In this document: piece after piece, positions 45,501 to 55,063 of the stretch
Layout: every line of letters starts with the position of its first letter
Numbering within the stretch: position 1 is the first letter of the stretch
Assembly (NCBI RefSeq): GCF_022682305.1
Contig: NZ_CP093528.1
Coordinates: 2,803,501-2,867,500, forward strand
Length of the DNA stretch: 64,000 nucleotides
Source: Shinella zoogloeoides
GTDB taxonomy: Bacteria; Pseudomonadota; Alphaproteobacteria; Rhizobiales; Rhizobiaceae
Direction: 5' to 3'
The notes under the pieces: generated by a model
Seen by the model: only the letters and a program-made list of their open reading frames with translations
Database searches by the model: none
Told to the model about the DNA's origin: nothing
Translations under genes and position numbers: made by a program

Positions 45501-46160
45501 TCATGCCGCGATGGCTTGCCCCATGAGAGGACCCCGCGCCGACACACCGTCGCCGGAGCCATTCGGAACCACGAGAAGAACGCCATGCGACACCGCCGCG
45601 ACGAGCGCGAGGATGAGCGCATAGGCAAGCAGGATCGTGGTCATCGGCACGACGAAGTTGAGTTGCGGCAGAGCGCCGAGCAGAAGCGGCACATACCAGG
45701 AGGTGGCCGAGATCGCGCCGGACGTCAGCAGCACGCTCTTCTGGCGCGTCGACATGCCCGCCAGCAGGGACCGGCCGATCTGCGCCTTGACCTTCGGCAG
45801 GATGACCGCATGGATGAAGAGGCCGTTGATCGTGAGGATCAGGACGATCAGCATCTTCGCCCAGACTTTTTCATTGCCGAATTTTATCGGCTCGAACGCG
45901 CCGTAATAGGCAAGGAAGCCGAAGCCCGTGATCCACAGGAGAAGGAGGCCGGCATTGACGATCTTGGAGCCGAAATCGAAGATCGCCCATCGCTCCGATG
46001 TCACCTTGCCGTTGAGGAAGAACCTGAAGATCATCAGGTCGAGAACGGTCGCCGCGCCGAGGCCGAGCGCGAGGCCGATGAAGTGAATGATGCGCAAGCC
46101 GGTCCTGATGGCCGCGACCGGGTCCAGGCTTAGCGTGTTGATCAGGTGCATGAGTCCCAT
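45501..46160 (-). CDS. Five-helix membrane protein of unknown function
   Basis: A 219-residue integral membrane protein. Hydrophobic segments are near residues 20-45 (RIIHFIGLALGLGAATVLDL), 68-90, 100-120, 140-165 and 170-195. The His in the first segment and another in MLIVLILTINGLFIHAVILP recall small membrane proteins related to DUF2214/CopD-like haem proteins, but I cannot confirm that. It lies between ruvB and ybgC, read in the same direction, with 311 bp upstream. The function is unknown. Confidence 0.8.
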   Translation of the reverse strand: MGLMHLINTLSLDPVAAIRTGLRIIHFIGLALGLGAATVLDLMIFRFFLNGKVTSERWAIFDFGSKIVNAGLLLLWITGFGFLAYYGAFEPIKFGNEKVWAKMLIVLILTINGLFIHAVILPKVKAQIGRSLLAGMSTRQKSVLLTSGAISATSWYVPLLLGALPQLNFVVPMTTILLAYALILALVAAVSHGVLLVVPNGSGDGVSARGPLMGQAIAA

Positions 46161-46471
46161 TTCAGTGCCTTTCGGTTATGCGAAGCTCACACATCCACGC
46201 AGCACGAAAATGCACGCGAGCACCTTCGGCGGCGCAAGACGCCGTCGAGACAAACAGAGACAAACGCAATACTCTCCCTGGAAGCGTGTGACGCTTCGCC
46301 AGCCCATCCGCCCGGGGCTGCAATAGGCGGCCAATCGGTCCAAAACCCGGCTGGTTCACGGCCTAATCATGATTAACTAAAGAATAGAGAGCTAATTAAG
46401 CAGGATTCAATTTGAAGGTGCCGGCACCATTCGCATGTGCCAGCACTCCGCGAAAAAACCGCGCCCACCCC
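46161..46471. other. Intergenic region upstream of the membrane-protein gene
   Basis: 311 bp with no gene. It is GC-rich at the left, with an AT-rich patch at 46365-46412 containing GATTAAC and a GANTC site near 46402. The patch is a plausible promoter region; no boxes can be fixed. Confidence 0.35.
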
Positions 46472-47512
46472 TCAATCCTCCTCGGAGAACAGCCGGAACT
46501 GCGTCGCCTCGATATCCTTCGGCGGCGTGAGGCCGAGATGCTTCCAGGCATTGGCGGTCAAGACGCGCCCGCGCGGCGTACGCTGGATGAAGCCCTGCTG
46601 GATCATGTAGGGCTCGATGATGTCCTCGATCGCGTCGCGCGGCTCGGAAAGCCCCGCCGCGATCGTCTCGATGCCGACAGGACCGCCGCCGAAATTGTGC
46701 GCGATCATCGAGAGGTAGCGCCGGTCGAGCTGGTCGAGGCCCATATTGTCGACGAGAAGCCGCGTCAGCGCCTCGTCTGCGATCTTCTGCGTCACCGCCT
46801 CCGCGCGCGCCACTTCCGCGAAGTCGCGCACGCGGCGCAGGAGACGGCCGGCGATGCGCGGCGTGCCGCGGGCGCGCCGGGCGATCTCGCGCGCGCCCTC
46901 GTCCGTCATGCCGAGGCCCATCAGCCGCGCGCCGCGGCGCACGATCGATTCCAGTTCCTCGACGGTGTAGAAATTGAGCCGCACCGGAATGCCGAAACGA
47001 TCGCGCAGCGGCGTCGTCAGAAGGCCAAGGCGCGTGGTGGCGGCGACGAGGGTGAATTTCGACAGGTCGATCTTCACCGAGCGCGCAGCCGGGCCCTCAC
47101 CGATGATGAGATCGAGCTGGAAATCCTCCATGGCCGGATAGAGGATTTCCTCGACGGCCGGATTGAGCCGGTGGATTTCGTCGATGAAGAGCACATCGCA
47201 CTCTTCGAGATTGGTGAGCAGCGCGGCAAGGTCGCCGGCTTTCGCGATGACCGGACCGGAGGTCGAGCGAAAATTGACGCCGAGCTCCTTGGCCATGATC
47301 TGGGCGAGCGTCGTCTTGCCGAGGCCGGGCGGGCCGACGAAGAGCACATGGTCCAGCGCCTCGCCGCGGTTCTTTGCCGCCTCGATGAAGATCTTCAGGT
47401 TTGCGCGCGCCTCCGCCTGGCCGGTGAAGTCGTCCAGCGTCTGCGGACGCAGGGCCGTGTCGATATCCTCGCCGCGCTTGTCCGGCGAAAGCAGTCTCGT
47501 CTCGTCGCTCAT
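46472..47512 (-). CDS. ruvB: Holliday junction helicase subunit RuvB
   Basis: A 346-residue AAA+ motor that drives branch migration with RuvA. Walker A is [12 protein letters not shown] (about residues 60-67), Walker B is [12 protein letters not shown], sensor 1 is VAATTR, and the C-terminal winged helix ends with RTPRGRVLT. It starts 40 bp after the ruvA stop. ruvA, a vapBC pair and ruvC lie upstream in the same direction. Confidence 0.98.
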   Translation of the reverse strand: MSDETRLLSPDKRGEDIDTALRPQTLDDFTGQAEARANLKIFIEAAKNRGEALDHVLFVGPPGLGKTTLAQIMAKELGVNFRSTSGPVIAKAGDLAALLTNLEECDVLFIDEIHRLNPAVEEILYPAMEDFQLDLIIGEGPAARSVKIDLSKFTLVAATTRLGLLTTPLRDRFGIPVRLNFYTVEELESIVRRGARLMGLGMTDEGAREIARRARGTPRIAGRLLRRVRDFAEVARAEAVTQKIADEALTRLLVDNMGLDQLDRRYLSMIAHNFGGGPVGIETIAAGLSEPRDAIEDIIEPYMIQQGFIQRTPRGRVLTANAWKHLGLTPPKDIEATQFRLFSEED

Positions 47513-47552
47513 TGAGCCCTAATCCCATTGTCCACGGTGGAAGGCAACCGCA

Positions 47553-48170
47553 TCACCGCGACAATTCCTTGAGCCCGAGGCGGATGAGCTTGGCGCTGTC
47601 TGCGCCCTCCCCGCCATTCTTGAGCGCCGCCGCGACGGCATTGGCCGCCTGATCGCGCGAGTAACCGAGATTGGTGAGCGCCGAGACGGCGTCGGCGACC
47701 GGCGCCGAAGCGACGCCTTCGCCGATCTCCTGCTTAAGGCCAATCGTGGCCGAGGCCTCGCCGGCAAAGGCCGGAGCCTTGTTGCGCAGTTCCGTGATGA
47801 TGCGCACAGCGACCTTCGGCCCGACGCCCGGCGCACGAGACACCGCCGTCTTGTCCTGCAGCGCAATCGCGTTCGCCAGCTCTCCCGGCGTCAGCGTGGA
47901 CAGCACCGCCAGCGCCACCTTGGAGCCGACGCCCTGCACGCTCTGCAGCAGCCGGAACCATTCCCGCTCCAGCGCGGTCAGGAAGCCGAAGAGGCGGAAC
48001 TGGTCCTCCCGCACATAGGTCTCGATGAACAGCACTGCCGCCTCCCCGACCGAGCCGAGCTTGCCGAGCGTGCGCGCCGAGCAATGGGCGACATAGCCGA
48101 CGCCGTGCACGTCGAGGACGACATGATCCTCGCCGATCTCGTCGATGGTGCCTTTGAGTTTGCCGATCAT
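47553..48170 (-). CDS. ruvA: Holliday junction DNA helicase subunit RuvA
   Basis: A 205-residue protein that forms the tetramer gripping the four-way junction. It has an OB fold (residues 1-63; [20 protein letters not shown]), HhH domain (about 70-130; [18 protein letters not shown], and [13 protein letters not shown]) and C-terminal RuvB-binding domain. The start lies only 11 bp after the vapC stop, so ruvA could be translated from a vapBC transcript. Confidence 0.97.
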   Translation of the reverse strand: MIGKLKGTIDEIGEDHVVLDVHGVGYVAHCSARTLGKLGSVGEAAVLFIETYVREDQFRLFGFLTALEREWFRLLQSVQGVGSKVALAVLSTLTPGELANAIALQDKTAVSRAPGVGPKVAVRIITELRNKAPAFAGEASATIGLKQEIGEGVASAPVADAVSALTNLGYSRDQAANAVAAALKNGGEGADSAKLIRLGLKELSR

Positions 48171-48181
48171 GGGTGGGTCCG

Positions 48182-48598
48182 TCAGGGATGGGTTTCGGGG
48201 GAGATGATGTCGAGCGCGGGGAAGTAGGAACGGTAGCGCGCCACGTCCCGCGTAAGGAGCCGGTGAGAACGGACCGCAGCATGGGCACCGACCAGAAAGT
48301 CCGGCAACGTACGCTCGCGCAGACCACCCGCCCGACGATAGGCATAATGCGCCTTGCCGGCTGCGAAGGCCGCCTCATATGAAACGGATTCCCTGCGCAT
48401 GCGTAGCCAGCCGAAGGCGAGGTTCAATTCCAGTTCGCTGAGCGGCGACGTCGCAAGTTCCGACCAGACAACGGGATGGAGCACCAGCTCTCCCTCCTGT
48501 GCGCAGCGCTTCAGCGCCGCCAGCGACCAGGCCCGCTGCGGCCGGTCCGGTCCAAGAATGTCGATGAGAACATTTGTATCAACGAGGGTTGAGGTCAT
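48182..48598 (-). CDS. vapC: PIN-domain toxin VapC
   Basis: A 138-residue PIN-domain ribonuclease toxin. All four acidic catalytic residues are present: Asp7 in LVDTNVLID, Glu47 in WSEL, Asp100 in [10 protein letters not shown] and Asp118 in TRDVARY. VapC toxins cleave tRNA or rRNA when free of antitoxin. The gene overlaps the antitoxin gene by 20 bases. It sits between ruvC and ruvA, separated from the ruvA start by only 11 bp. Confidence 0.95.
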   Translation of the reverse strand: MTSTLVDTNVLIDILGPDRPQRAWSLAALKRCAQEGELVLHPVVWSELATSPLSELELNLAFGWLRMRRESVSYEAAFAAGKAHYAYRRAGGLRERTLPDFLVGAHAAVRSHRLLTRDVARYRSYFPALDIISPETHP

Positions 48599-48839
48599 CG
48601 CGCGGCCCCCGCAGCCATTCGAAATACTCGTCAGGCGTCATGCCGTCCAAATCCCATGTGCCTTGAACGCTGGCCGCCCAGGCATCGAAATCCTCGAACT
48701 CGGCCCTGCCGTCACCGACCTTGACCAGCATCACACCGTCTTTGGAAACAACGAAATCCACCTCGGAGCCGGGCTCGATGGCGAGCCGGTCGCGGATATC
48801 CTTGGGGATCGTCACCTGACCCTTTTCCGTCACACGCAT
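48579..48839 (-). CDS. vapB: AbrB/MazE-type antitoxin VapB
   Basis: An 86-residue antitoxin. The N-terminal 45 residues form an AbrB/SpoVT swapped-hairpin DNA-binding domain ([20 protein letters not shown]), and the C-terminal part ([17 protein letters not shown]) is the tail that should plug the VapC active site. The start is fixed by the operator 48841-48861, which touches the ATG and also contains a GAGGT ribosome site. It is transcribed with vapC. Confidence 0.93.
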   Translation of the reverse strand: MRVTEKGQVTIPKDIRDRLAIEPGSEVDFVVSKDGVMLVKVGDGRAEFEDFDAWAASVQGTWDLDGMTPDEYFEWLRGPRDDLNPR

Positions 48840-48840
48840 G

Positions 48841-48861
48841 GTAATACCTCTGCGGTATTAC
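48841..48861 (-). promoter_or_regulatory. VapB operator (perfect inverted repeat)
   Basis: GTAATACC-N5-GGTATTAC is a perfect 8-bp inverted repeat directly upstream of the vapB start codon and including its ribosome site. VapBC complexes usually repress their own promoters by binding such repeats. The ruvC stop lies 34 bp further upstream, so readthrough from ruvC must cross it. Confidence 0.85.
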
Positions 48862-48894
48862 TTATCGCCGCAACCGGAACAAGTCAAGAACAAA

Positions 48895-49407
48895 TCAGCC
48901 CGCGAGCTTGGCGAGGCGGCCGGAAAGGCCCTGCCGGTTATGCGCATGGCAAATGGCGATGGCGAGCGCGTCGGCCGCGTCGTTACCCACGAAGGTGGCT
49001 TTCGGCATCAACACCTTCAGCATCATGTGGATCTGCTGCTTCTCGCCATGGCCGACGCCGATGACCGCCTTCTTCACGGCATTCGGCGCATATTCGGCGA
49101 CGCGCAGGCCCGCGCGGGCCGGCACCAGCATGGCGATGCCGCGCGCCTGTCCGAGCTTCAGGGTCGCGGTCGCATCCTTGTTGACGAAGGTCTGCTCGAC
49201 GGCGGCTTCATGGGGCTGGTAGCTGTGCACGATCTCGGCAAGCCCGTCATGCAACTGACAAAGACGCGAGGCAAGGTCCATGTCGCCATCGGAGGTCACG
49301 GTGCCCGAGGCAACGAAGCGCAGCGAGTTGCCGAGCGTCTCGATGATACCCCAGCCGGTGCGGCGAAGCCCCGGATCGATGCCGATGATGCGAATCGTTT
49401 CCTGCAT
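48895..49407 (-). CDS. ruvC: Holliday junction resolvase RuvC
   Basis: A 170-residue RNase H-fold nuclease. The catalytic acidic residues begin with [12 protein letters not shown] (Asp11) and continue with the Glu near [11 protein letters not shown] and the C-terminal [13 protein letters not shown]. It cuts four-way junctions with RuvAB. ATG at 49407 is preferred to the TTG codon two residues earlier. It lies upstream of the inserted vapBC and ruvAB, giving the order ruvC-vapBC-ruvA-ruvB. Confidence 0.96.
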   Translation of the reverse strand: MQETIRIIGIDPGLRRTGWGIIETLGNSLRFVASGTVTSDGDMDLASRLCQLHDGLAEIVHSYQPHEAAVEQTFVNKDATATLKLGQARGIAMLVPARAGLRVAEYAPNAVKKAVIGVGHGEKQQIHMMLKVLMPKATFVGNDAADALAIAICHAHNRQGLSGRLAKLAG

Positions 49408-49566
49408 GTCCAAACCCTAATCCCGTCAGGCCGACCCTGCCAGCGAAATGTGAACAAAACAAAAACAAAGCAATGCTTTGCGAATTCCCGGAAATCGTCG
49501 CTTGGATTTGAGAAAACTGAACCTACATGGGGAAGCAATCAAATTCTCTTACAAGAGGCCGCTCCC

Positions 49567-50568
49567 ATGGTGCCCTTCTCCATCCTCGATCTGTCCCCGG
49601 TCATCGAAGGCGGCACCGTCGCCCAGTCGCTGGCAAATTCCCGCCGTCTGGCGCAGGAAGCCGAGGCGCATGGCTACAAGCGCTTCTGGCTCGCCGAGCA
49701 TCACGGCATGCGCGGCATCGCCAGCGCCGCCACCTCCCTCGTCATCCAGCATGTCGCGGCCGGCACGGAGAAAATCCGCGTCGGCTCCGGGGGCATCATG
49801 CTGCCGAACCATTCACCGCTCGTCATCGCCGAACAGTTCGGCACCCTTGCCGCCCTCTTTCCTGACCGCATCGACCTCGGCCTCGGCCGCGCGCCGGGCA
49901 CCGATATGCGCACCGCACAGGCGCTGCGCCGCAATCTCGACAGCGCTGCCAACAATTTCCCGCAGGACGTCATCGAGCTGATGCAGTTCATGGGGCCGCC
50001 GGCACCGGACCAGAAGGTCATCGCCGTGCCGGGCGCAAACAGCTACGTGCCGGTCTGGCTGCTCGGTTCCAGCCATTATTCTGCGCATCTGGCCGGCATG
50101 CTCGGCCTGCCCTTCGCCTTCGCCTCGCATTTCGCGCCGGACATGCTGCTGACGGCGCTGGAAATCTATCGCGAGCGCTTCGAGCCGTCGCAATATCTCG
50201 ACAGGCCGCATGCCATGGTGGGCGTGATGGGCGCGGCCGCCAATACGGACGCGGAAGCCGACCACCTCTTCACCTCCATGCAGCAATCCTTCGTGCGCCT
50301 GCGCCGCGGCGCGCCGGACGCCTTCCCGCCGCCGGTCAACAGCATGGATAGCCTCTGGAGCGACCAGGAGCGCATCATGGTGGAGCACACGCTGCAATAT
50401 GCCGTCGTCGGCGGGCCGGAGAAGATCGAACGCCGCATCGCCGATTTCCTCGCCCTCACCAAGGCGGACGAACTGATCGTCTCCATGCCGATCTTCGACA
50501 TGGAAGCGCGCGTGAAATCCCTGCGGCTCTTCGCCGGAGCGCAGCAGGCGCTCGCCAGGGCGGCATGA
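49567..50568 (+). CDS. LLM-class flavin-dependent oxidoreductase (luciferase-like)
   Basis: A 333-residue flavin monooxygenase-type barrel of the bacterial luciferase alpha family (Yhbw/LimB-like). The start [30 protein letters not shown] and [13 protein letters not shown] are the conserved segments; FMN-binding residues lie around [12 protein letters not shown] and [15 protein letters not shown]. The substrate is unknown. It stands alone between ruvC and the convergent yebC gene, with AGAGG before the ATG. Confidence 0.93.
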   Translation: MVPFSILDLSPVIEGGTVAQSLANSRRLAQEAEAHGYKRFWLAEHHGMRGIASAATSLVIQHVAAGTEKIRVGSGGIMLPNHSPLVIAEQFGTLAALFPDRIDLGLGRAPGTDMRTAQALRRNLDSAANNFPQDVIELMQFMGPPAPDQKVIAVPGANSYVPVWLLGSSHYSAHLAGMLGLPFAFASHFAPDMLLTALEIYRERFEPSQYLDRPHAMVGVMGAAANTDAEADHLFTSMQQSFVRLRRGAPDAFPPPVNSMDSLWSDQERIMVEHTLQYAVVGGPEKIERRIADFLALTKADELIVSMPIFDMEARVKSLRLFAGAQQALARAA

Positions 50569-50571
50569 CGA

Positions 50572-50605
50572 AAAAGGCCGGGGCCTTGCGGCGCCCGGCC
50601 TTCTC
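50572..50605. terminator. Terminator between LLM gene and yebC
   Basis: AAGGCCGGG and CCCGGCCTT pair around an 11-nt loop; the minus strand then has TTTTTCG and the plus strand TCTCGC, so it mainly serves yebC. Confidence 0.8.
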
Positions 50606-50625
50606 GCAATGTATGATCTCGTCGA

Positions 50626-51372
50626 TCAGGCCGAAAGCTTGGCCATGACCTCGTCGGAAACCTCGAAGTTCGAATAGACGTTCTGCACGTCGTCGTCGTC
50701 TTCCAGCGTATCGATGAGCTTCATCAGCGACTGCGCCTTTTCCTCGTCGACCGGCACGGTGTTCTGCGCCCTCCAGATCGCCTTGACCGTCTCGGCTTCG
50801 CCGAGCGTGTCTTCCAGCGCCTTGGAAACGTCGCCGATATCCTCGAAGCCGCAGATGATCGTGTGGCCGTCCTCGTCCGTCGTCACGTCCTCGGCGCCGG
50901 CCTCGATGGCCGCTTCCATGACGGCGTCGGCACTGCCGGCGGCCAGCTTGTAGGTGATCTCGCCCACGCGGTCGAAGGAGAAGGAAACCGAGCCGGTTTC
51001 GCCCAGCGCCCCGCCGGCCTTCGAGAAGGTCGAGCGGACGGAGGAGGCGGTGCGGTTGCGGTTGTCGGTCAGCGCCTCGACGATGACGGCGACGCCGCCC
51101 GGGCCGTAGCCCTCGTAGCGGACTTCCTCGTAGTTCTCGCTGTCCGCACCGGAGGCCTTCTTGATGGCGCGCTCGATGTTATCCTTGGGCATGGACTGCG
51201 CCTTGGCGTTCTGGATCGCCAGACGCAGGCGGGCGTTCATGGCCGGGTCAGGCAGACCAGTCTTCGCCGCAACCGTGATTTCACGGGCAAGCTTGGAAAA
51301 CATTTTCGATCGCACGGCATCCTGCCGACCCTTGCGATGCATGATATTCTTGAACTGTGAATGGCCAGCCAT
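50626..51372 (-). CDS. YebC/PmpR-family translation/transcription factor
   Basis: A 248-residue protein of the YebC family, recognised by [20 protein letters not shown] at the start, [19 protein letters not shown] and the acidic tail [13 protein letters not shown]. Members bind DNA near recombination or quorum genes (PmpR) or help ribosomes at proline stretches (YebC2). In alphaproteobacteria it is often beside ruvC, as here (ruvC, LLM, then this). Which role applies here is open. Confidence 0.95.
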   Translation of the reverse strand: MAGHSQFKNIMHRKGRQDAVRSKMFSKLAREITVAAKTGLPDPAMNARLRLAIQNAKAQSMPKDNIERAIKKASGADSENYEEVRYEGYGPGGVAVIVEALTDNRNRTASSVRSTFSKAGGALGETGSVSFSFDRVGEITYKLAAGSADAVMEAAIEAGAEDVTTDEDGHTIICGFEDIGDVSKALEDTLGEAETVKAIWRAQNTVPVDEEKAQSLMKLIDTLEDDDDVQNVYSNFEVSDEVMAKLSA

Positions 51373-51541
51373 GGCACCCCTGTCTGAGTTTGGCGCCCTT
51401 GTTTCGGTCGCCGGTCGCTGAGCGGGACATGACGACCGCGGTGAAGCGCCGGCCTGCTGCCCCGATTTTTGGAATGCCGCCTTATAATTTCATTGTCGCC
51501 GCGCGTCCAGCAGTCCCGGCGAACAAAGCGACAGGGCCGTT

Positions 51542-52039
51542 TCAATCCGCCTTCACGCGGGCGCGGCTGAGCAGGAACGAGTGGCCGTCGTCGCGCTCGC
51601 AGGTCAATCCCGTGCGCTCGGAGTAACAGGTGAAGGGACCGCCGCGCCAGACGTCACCGTAGTCGAGGGTCTTTTGCGCGCTGCAGCAGCCCTGGTCGCC
51701 GATATCGGAAAGCACCCTGCCCTTGCCGCTGCGGCCGAGAATGGCGCGTACATATTTCGGCTCGATCCGGTCGCAGGAAAGCTCCGGCCCGCCGTCCTCC
51801 GGCTGATAGACGTCCGTGCCGCCCTCCGGAATATAGATGCAGCCAATATTGCCGGACGGCATGATGAACTCGTCCGAGACGCCGAGGCCCCGCGCCGGGG
51901 CCTTGGCCACCGGCTGCTTGGCCGTCTCTCGCGGCTGGCTGGATTCCACCGCCGGCTCACCGGGCGTCGGCGCGCCGCTGGCAAGGGCCACGCTGCAGGA
52001 AAGCAAAAGGACGGGCACGGCAGGCAGAAGACGCAGCAT
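51542..52039 (-). CDS. Small secreted cysteine-rich protein (DUF6636-like)
   Basis: A 165-residue exported protein. The signal peptide MLRLLPAVPVLLLSCSVALA (or a lipobox-like LSCSVA, less likely) precedes a Pro/Ser/Glu linker and a compact domain with FIMPSGNIGCIYIPEGG, ELSCDRIE, DQGCCSAQKT and FTCYSERTGLTCERD. The PSGNIGC block and the paired Cys residues resemble the DUF6636 family; function unknown. The start at 52039 has GGAG 12 bases upstream; in-frame upstream codons to 52099 are not signal-like. Confidence 0.78.
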   Translation of the reverse strand: MLRLLPAVPVLLLSCSVALASGAPTPGEPAVESSQPRETAKQPVAKAPARGLGVSDEFIMPSGNIGCIYIPEGGTDVYQPEDGGPELSCDRIEPKYVRAILGRSGKGRVLSDIGDQGCCSAQKTLDYGDVWRGGPFTCYSERTGLTCERDDGHSFLLSRARVKAD

Positions 52040-52117
52040 CGCAAGGCTCCGGTATCGAATGCCCGGAGAATACGAACCCCTCGGCATTTCGGCAAGCAAC
52101 GGCCCGCGACGCTAAAC

Positions 52118-52942
52118 TCAGCGCCAGAAATCCGGCACCGTTTCGGCGAGGCGCGGGCCGAGGCGGAGCGGCGCCACCTTCTCGGCAAGCCCCGTGCGGT
52201 CGGAAATCTCGGCCGCCATGCCGCAGATCGTGGCGGGACCGGACGCCGCCTCGAAACGTCCCTTCGGCATTTTCGAGATGAAGCGGTTCAGCGGCTCCTC
52301 CTTGTCCATGCCGAGCGAGGAATCGTAGTCGCCGCACATGCCGGCATCGGACATGTAGGCCGTGCCGCCGTTGAGGATCTGGCAGTCGGCGGTCGGCACA
52401 TGGGTATGCGTGCCGACGACGACGCTGGCGCGCCCGTCGACGAAATGACCGAAGCACTGCTTCTCGCTCGTCGCCTCCGCGTGGAAATCGAAGATGATCG
52501 CATCGGCCTGCTCGCCGAGCGGGCAGGAAGCGAGGATCGCTTCCCCCGCCGTGAAGGGGTCATCCAGCTCGGGATGCATGAAGACGCGGCCCATGATGTT
52601 GGCGACCAGCACGCGCGCACCGTTGCGGGCGATGAAAAGATTGGCACCGCGGCCCGGCGTGCCGGCCGGATAGTTGGCGGGACGCAGGAACTGGTCGTGC
52701 CGACCGGCGAAGCCGACGGCCTCCTTCTGGTCCCAGACATGATTGCCCGTCGTCACCACATCCGCCCCGGCATTGACCGTCTCGAGGAAGATATCCTCCG
52801 TGATGCCGAAACCGCCGGCCGCGTTCTCCCCGTTGACGACGACGAAATCCAGCTTGAAATCATGGATCAAGCCCGGCAGGCGCTCCCAGACGGCCGTCCG
52901 TCCGGTCTTGCCCACCATGTCGCCGAGAAAGAGAAAACGCAT
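52118..52942 (-). CDS. YmdB-family metallophosphoesterase
   Basis: A 274-residue calcineurin-like phosphoesterase of the YmdB/DR1281 group. The metal motifs are LFLGDMVGKTGR (residues 3-14), NGENAAGG, TTGNHVWDQKE and GTHTHVPTAD. Members hydrolyse 2',3'-cyclic nucleotides; YmdB of Bacillus affects motility and biofilm. It follows the 5-formyl-THF cyclo-ligase gene by 9 bp in the same direction, a gene pair conserved in alphaproteobacteria. Confidence 0.93.
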   Translation of the reverse strand: MRFLFLGDMVGKTGRTAVWERLPGLIHDFKLDFVVVNGENAAGGFGITEDIFLETVNAGADVVTTGNHVWDQKEAVGFAGRHDQFLRPANYPAGTPGRGANLFIARNGARVLVANIMGRVFMHPELDDPFTAGEAILASCPLGEQADAIIFDFHAEATSEKQCFGHFVDGRASVVVGTHTHVPTADCQILNGGTAYMSDAGMCGDYDSSLGMDKEEPLNRFISKMPKGRFEAASGPATICGMAAEISDRTGLAEKVAPLRLGPRLAETVPDFWR

Positions 52943-52951
52943 CGATCTGCC

Positions 52952-53557
52952 TTATGAAACCTGTTGGAACATGCTGAGGCCGCTCTCCGTGAGAATGCCA
53001 TCCAGTGGCACGTCATGCGGCTCGGCGGGTACTGATGCCACTTCCTGGCAGTCGAACGCAATGCCGATGAGCTTCGGCACGCGGCCTTTCGCCTTGAGGC
53101 GGTCGATCGCCCGGTCGTAATGGCCCGCGCCATAGCCGATGCGATGCCCGGTCCGGTCGAAGGCGGAAAGCGGCACGAGCAGGATATCCGGGTCGAGCAC
53201 CGCCGCCTCCGGTCCCGGCCCCGTCGTGCCGAAGCCGGTCTTCACCACGGGCGCGCCGCCGACGAGTTCACGAAACACGATGGTCTCGCGGTCGAGCACC
53301 ACCGGCAGGCAGAGCCGCGCGCCGCGGCTGCGCAGATGCGCCATCAGCGGCCGGATATCCGCCTCCGAGCGGATCGGCCAGAAACCGGAAATCACCGTTC
53401 CGGGGTCGAATGCGATGCGGTCGCCCGCAAGCTCGACCATGGCGAGGCTGCCCTCGATGCGTACCTCGGGCGTCATCGCATCGCGCAACGCCAGCCGCTC
53501 GTTGCGGATCGCCGCCTTTTGTTCCTTGGGGGTCGTGTGGGTCGTGTGGGTCGTCAC
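52952..53557 (-). CDS. 5-formyltetrahydrofolate cyclo-ligase
   Basis: A 201-residue YgfA/FCL enzyme that converts 5-formyl-THF to 5,10-methenyl-THF using ATP. KEQKAAIRNERLALRDAM at the N-terminus, and the phosphate/folate loop DRTGHRIGYGAGHYDRAIDR near residue 145 are characteristic. The start GTG at 53557 is followed by a 9-bp direct repeat coding Thr-His-Thr (53532-53554), so the N-terminal tail MTTHTTHTTP is not part of the fold. In many bacteria the gene adjoins 6S RNA and zapA; here a transaldolase block separates them. Confidence 0.93.
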   Translation of the reverse strand: MTTHTTHTTPKEQKAAIRNERLALRDAMTPEVRIEGSLAMVELAGDRIAFDPGTVISGFWPIRSEADIRPLMAHLRSRGARLCLPVVLDRETIVFRELVGGAPVVKTGFGTTGPGPEAAVLDPDILLVPLSAFDRTGHRIGYGAGHYDRAIDRLKAKGRVPKLIGIAFDCQEVASVPAEPHDVPLDGILTESGLSMFQQVS

Positions 53558-53743
53558 GGGTCGCTCCAGCTTGTCTGCTCCCGCTTAACAGCTAGCAGCG
53601 CCGGAAGGCAAATCCGCCCCGCTTTGCGACACGACAGGCCCCTGTGCCGGAATGGCACAGCGCGGCAAAAAGCGGCGGCCTGCCGTTAAGCATCGGAACA
53701 GCTTGCACTTTCGCCACCGCGCACGGCCCCTTAAGCCGGGCGC

Positions 53744-53968
53744 ATGATGCCCCCGGAAAATGCCTCTTCCCCCTTGCCCGAACTGACCGAAATCGAGAAA
53801 CGCTGCCTCACCCTCGCCGCCAACGGCAGGACGCCGGCCGATATCGTGCTCGACATAGACCTGACCACGGCATGCGTGAACGGCATCCTGCGCAGCGCCG
53901 TCGAAAAACTCGGCGCCCGCAACATCGTCGGCGCGATCGCCCGCGCCGTGCGGCTCGATCTGCTCTAG
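53744..53968 (+). CDS. Stand-alone LuxR-type helix-turn-helix protein
   Basis: A 74-residue protein that is little more than a LuxR/GerE helix-turn-helix (LTEIEKRCLTLAANGRTPAD through AVEKLGARNIVGAIARAVRL). It has no sensor domain. Such short proteins may bind DNA as dimers or interfere with full-length LuxR proteins. The start is ATG 53744 or the ATG immediately after. Its stop codon shares CTAG with the stop of the convergent SorC-type gene, so the two overlap by 4 bases. A start-side AT content and ribosome site are weak, which lowers confidence a little. Confidence 0.75.
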   Translation: MMPPENASSPLPELTEIEKRCLTLAANGRTPADIVLDIDLTTACVNGILRSAVEKLGARNIVGAIARAVRLDLL

Positions 53969-54945
53969 GCGGCGCCTTCCGCGAGCCGCAGCATGGCCAG
54001 CGCCGCCCCTTCGTCGGTGATCAGCGTGTTGCAGCCGACGCGGCGGATCGTGGCGCGGATGGCCGGCGCCCGATGCGCACCGCCGGAGACCAGCACGATA
54101 TGGCGCGCCTTCTTCACCGTATCGAGGTCGATGGACATGACGCGGTGGCGGATCGGATGGTCGATGGTGCGGCCCTCGGCGTCGAGGAAATTGCACATCG
54201 TATCGCACACGCAGCCGGCGGCGATCAGTTCCTCAAGCTCATCGCGCGCGATGAAATCGCGTGACAGCGAGCTTGCCCGCGGGCCGATATCGCCGCAGCT
54301 CACCACGGCGATATCCATGTTCTCGGCGAGGTCGAACAGCGTCTTCAGGCCGCATTTCTCGATAAGGCTGCGCTTGGTCTCACCGCTGTCGACCAGCAGC
54401 GGCGCGAGGAACAGGTAGCATTCCGCGCCGAGCTGGCTCGCAAGCTGCCAGGTATATTCGATGGGGTTGATATGGTGCGCCTCCACCACGCCGCCGAGCA
54501 GCGACACGACCTTGACGCGCTCGCGCCGTGCCGGGCGGAAGCTGGCGAGCGAGGCCGTCAATGTGCGCCCCCAGCCGACGCCGACCGTGCAGTCGTCCGG
54601 GATCGCCTCAGTGAGGAACTGGCCGAGCGCGAGGCCTACACTCTTGGCGGTCGCCTCCGCGCTGTTCGCCGCCGGCACCACCACCGCCTCGTCCAGCCCG
54701 TAGGCCTTTTCCAGTCGCACGGCGAGTTCGACGCAATCGGCAATGCCCTCGTTGATCCAGATCTGCACCTCGGAGCGCTTCAACGCCTCGTCGAGCATAC
54801 GGATGACCGTGGTGCGGCTGACGCCGATCTTCTCCGCCACATCCTTCTGGGTGAGGCCCTGATTGTAATAGAGCCAGGCCGCCCGCAGCCGCAGCGCCGC
54901 CGATTCCGAATAGGCCGTGTGTGTGTCGCGCCGAAGCCTTGCCAC
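53965..54945 (-). CDS. SorC/DeoR-type sugar-binding transcriptional regulator
   Basis: A 326-residue repressor. An N-terminal helix-turn-helix (about residues 18-50; [20 protein letters not shown]) precedes a sugar-phosphate-binding domain of the SorC/DeoR class ([35 protein letters not shown]). The start is GTG 54945 with a perfect GGGAGGCGAC ribosome site; an in-frame extension to 55008 lacks coding character. It is divergent from transaldolase, so a role controlling it (effector perhaps a pentose or erythrose phosphate) is plausible. Confidence 0.9.
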   Translation of the reverse strand: MARLRRDTHTAYSESAALRLRAAWLYYNQGLTQKDVAEKIGVSRTTVIRMLDEALKRSEVQIWINEGIADCVELAVRLEKAYGLDEAVVVPAANSAEATAKSVGLALGQFLTEAIPDDCTVGVGWGRTLTASLASFRPARRERVKVVSLLGGVVEAHHINPIEYTWQLASQLGAECYLFLAPLLVDSGETKRSLIEKCGLKTLFDLAENMDIAVVSCGDIGPRASSLSRDFIARDELEELIAAGCVCDTMCNFLDAEGRTIDHPIRHRVMSIDLDTVKKARHIVLVSGGAHRAPAIRATIRRVGCNTLITDEGAALAMLRLAEGAA

Positions 54946-55022
54946 GTCGCCTCCCTCTGTCCGCTCTCGTCCGGCGCACCTTAGCACACCTCGGGAAGAA
55001 TGCGACATATGTTCAGAAGATT

Positions 55023-55063
55023 AAGCAAAAGTGCTTGACTTTCGCCCGGGAACCCACCAATAG
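55023..55063. promoter_or_regulatory. Candidate operator and promoter between SorC-type gene and talB
   Basis: AAGCA-AAAG-TGCTT (55023-55036) is a short inverted repeat overlapping CTTGAC (55034-55039), which has CAATAG 18 bp later (55058-55063), a weak match to CTTGAC-N17-CTATAT. The overlap suggests a repressible promoter for talB; the regulator is inferred. Confidence 0.4.

Noticed and set aside
53528..53558. Possible CRISPR-like short repeats
   Set aside because: Only 2.5 copies of a 9-bp unit inside a coding region and no spacers; no CRISPR array is present in the window.
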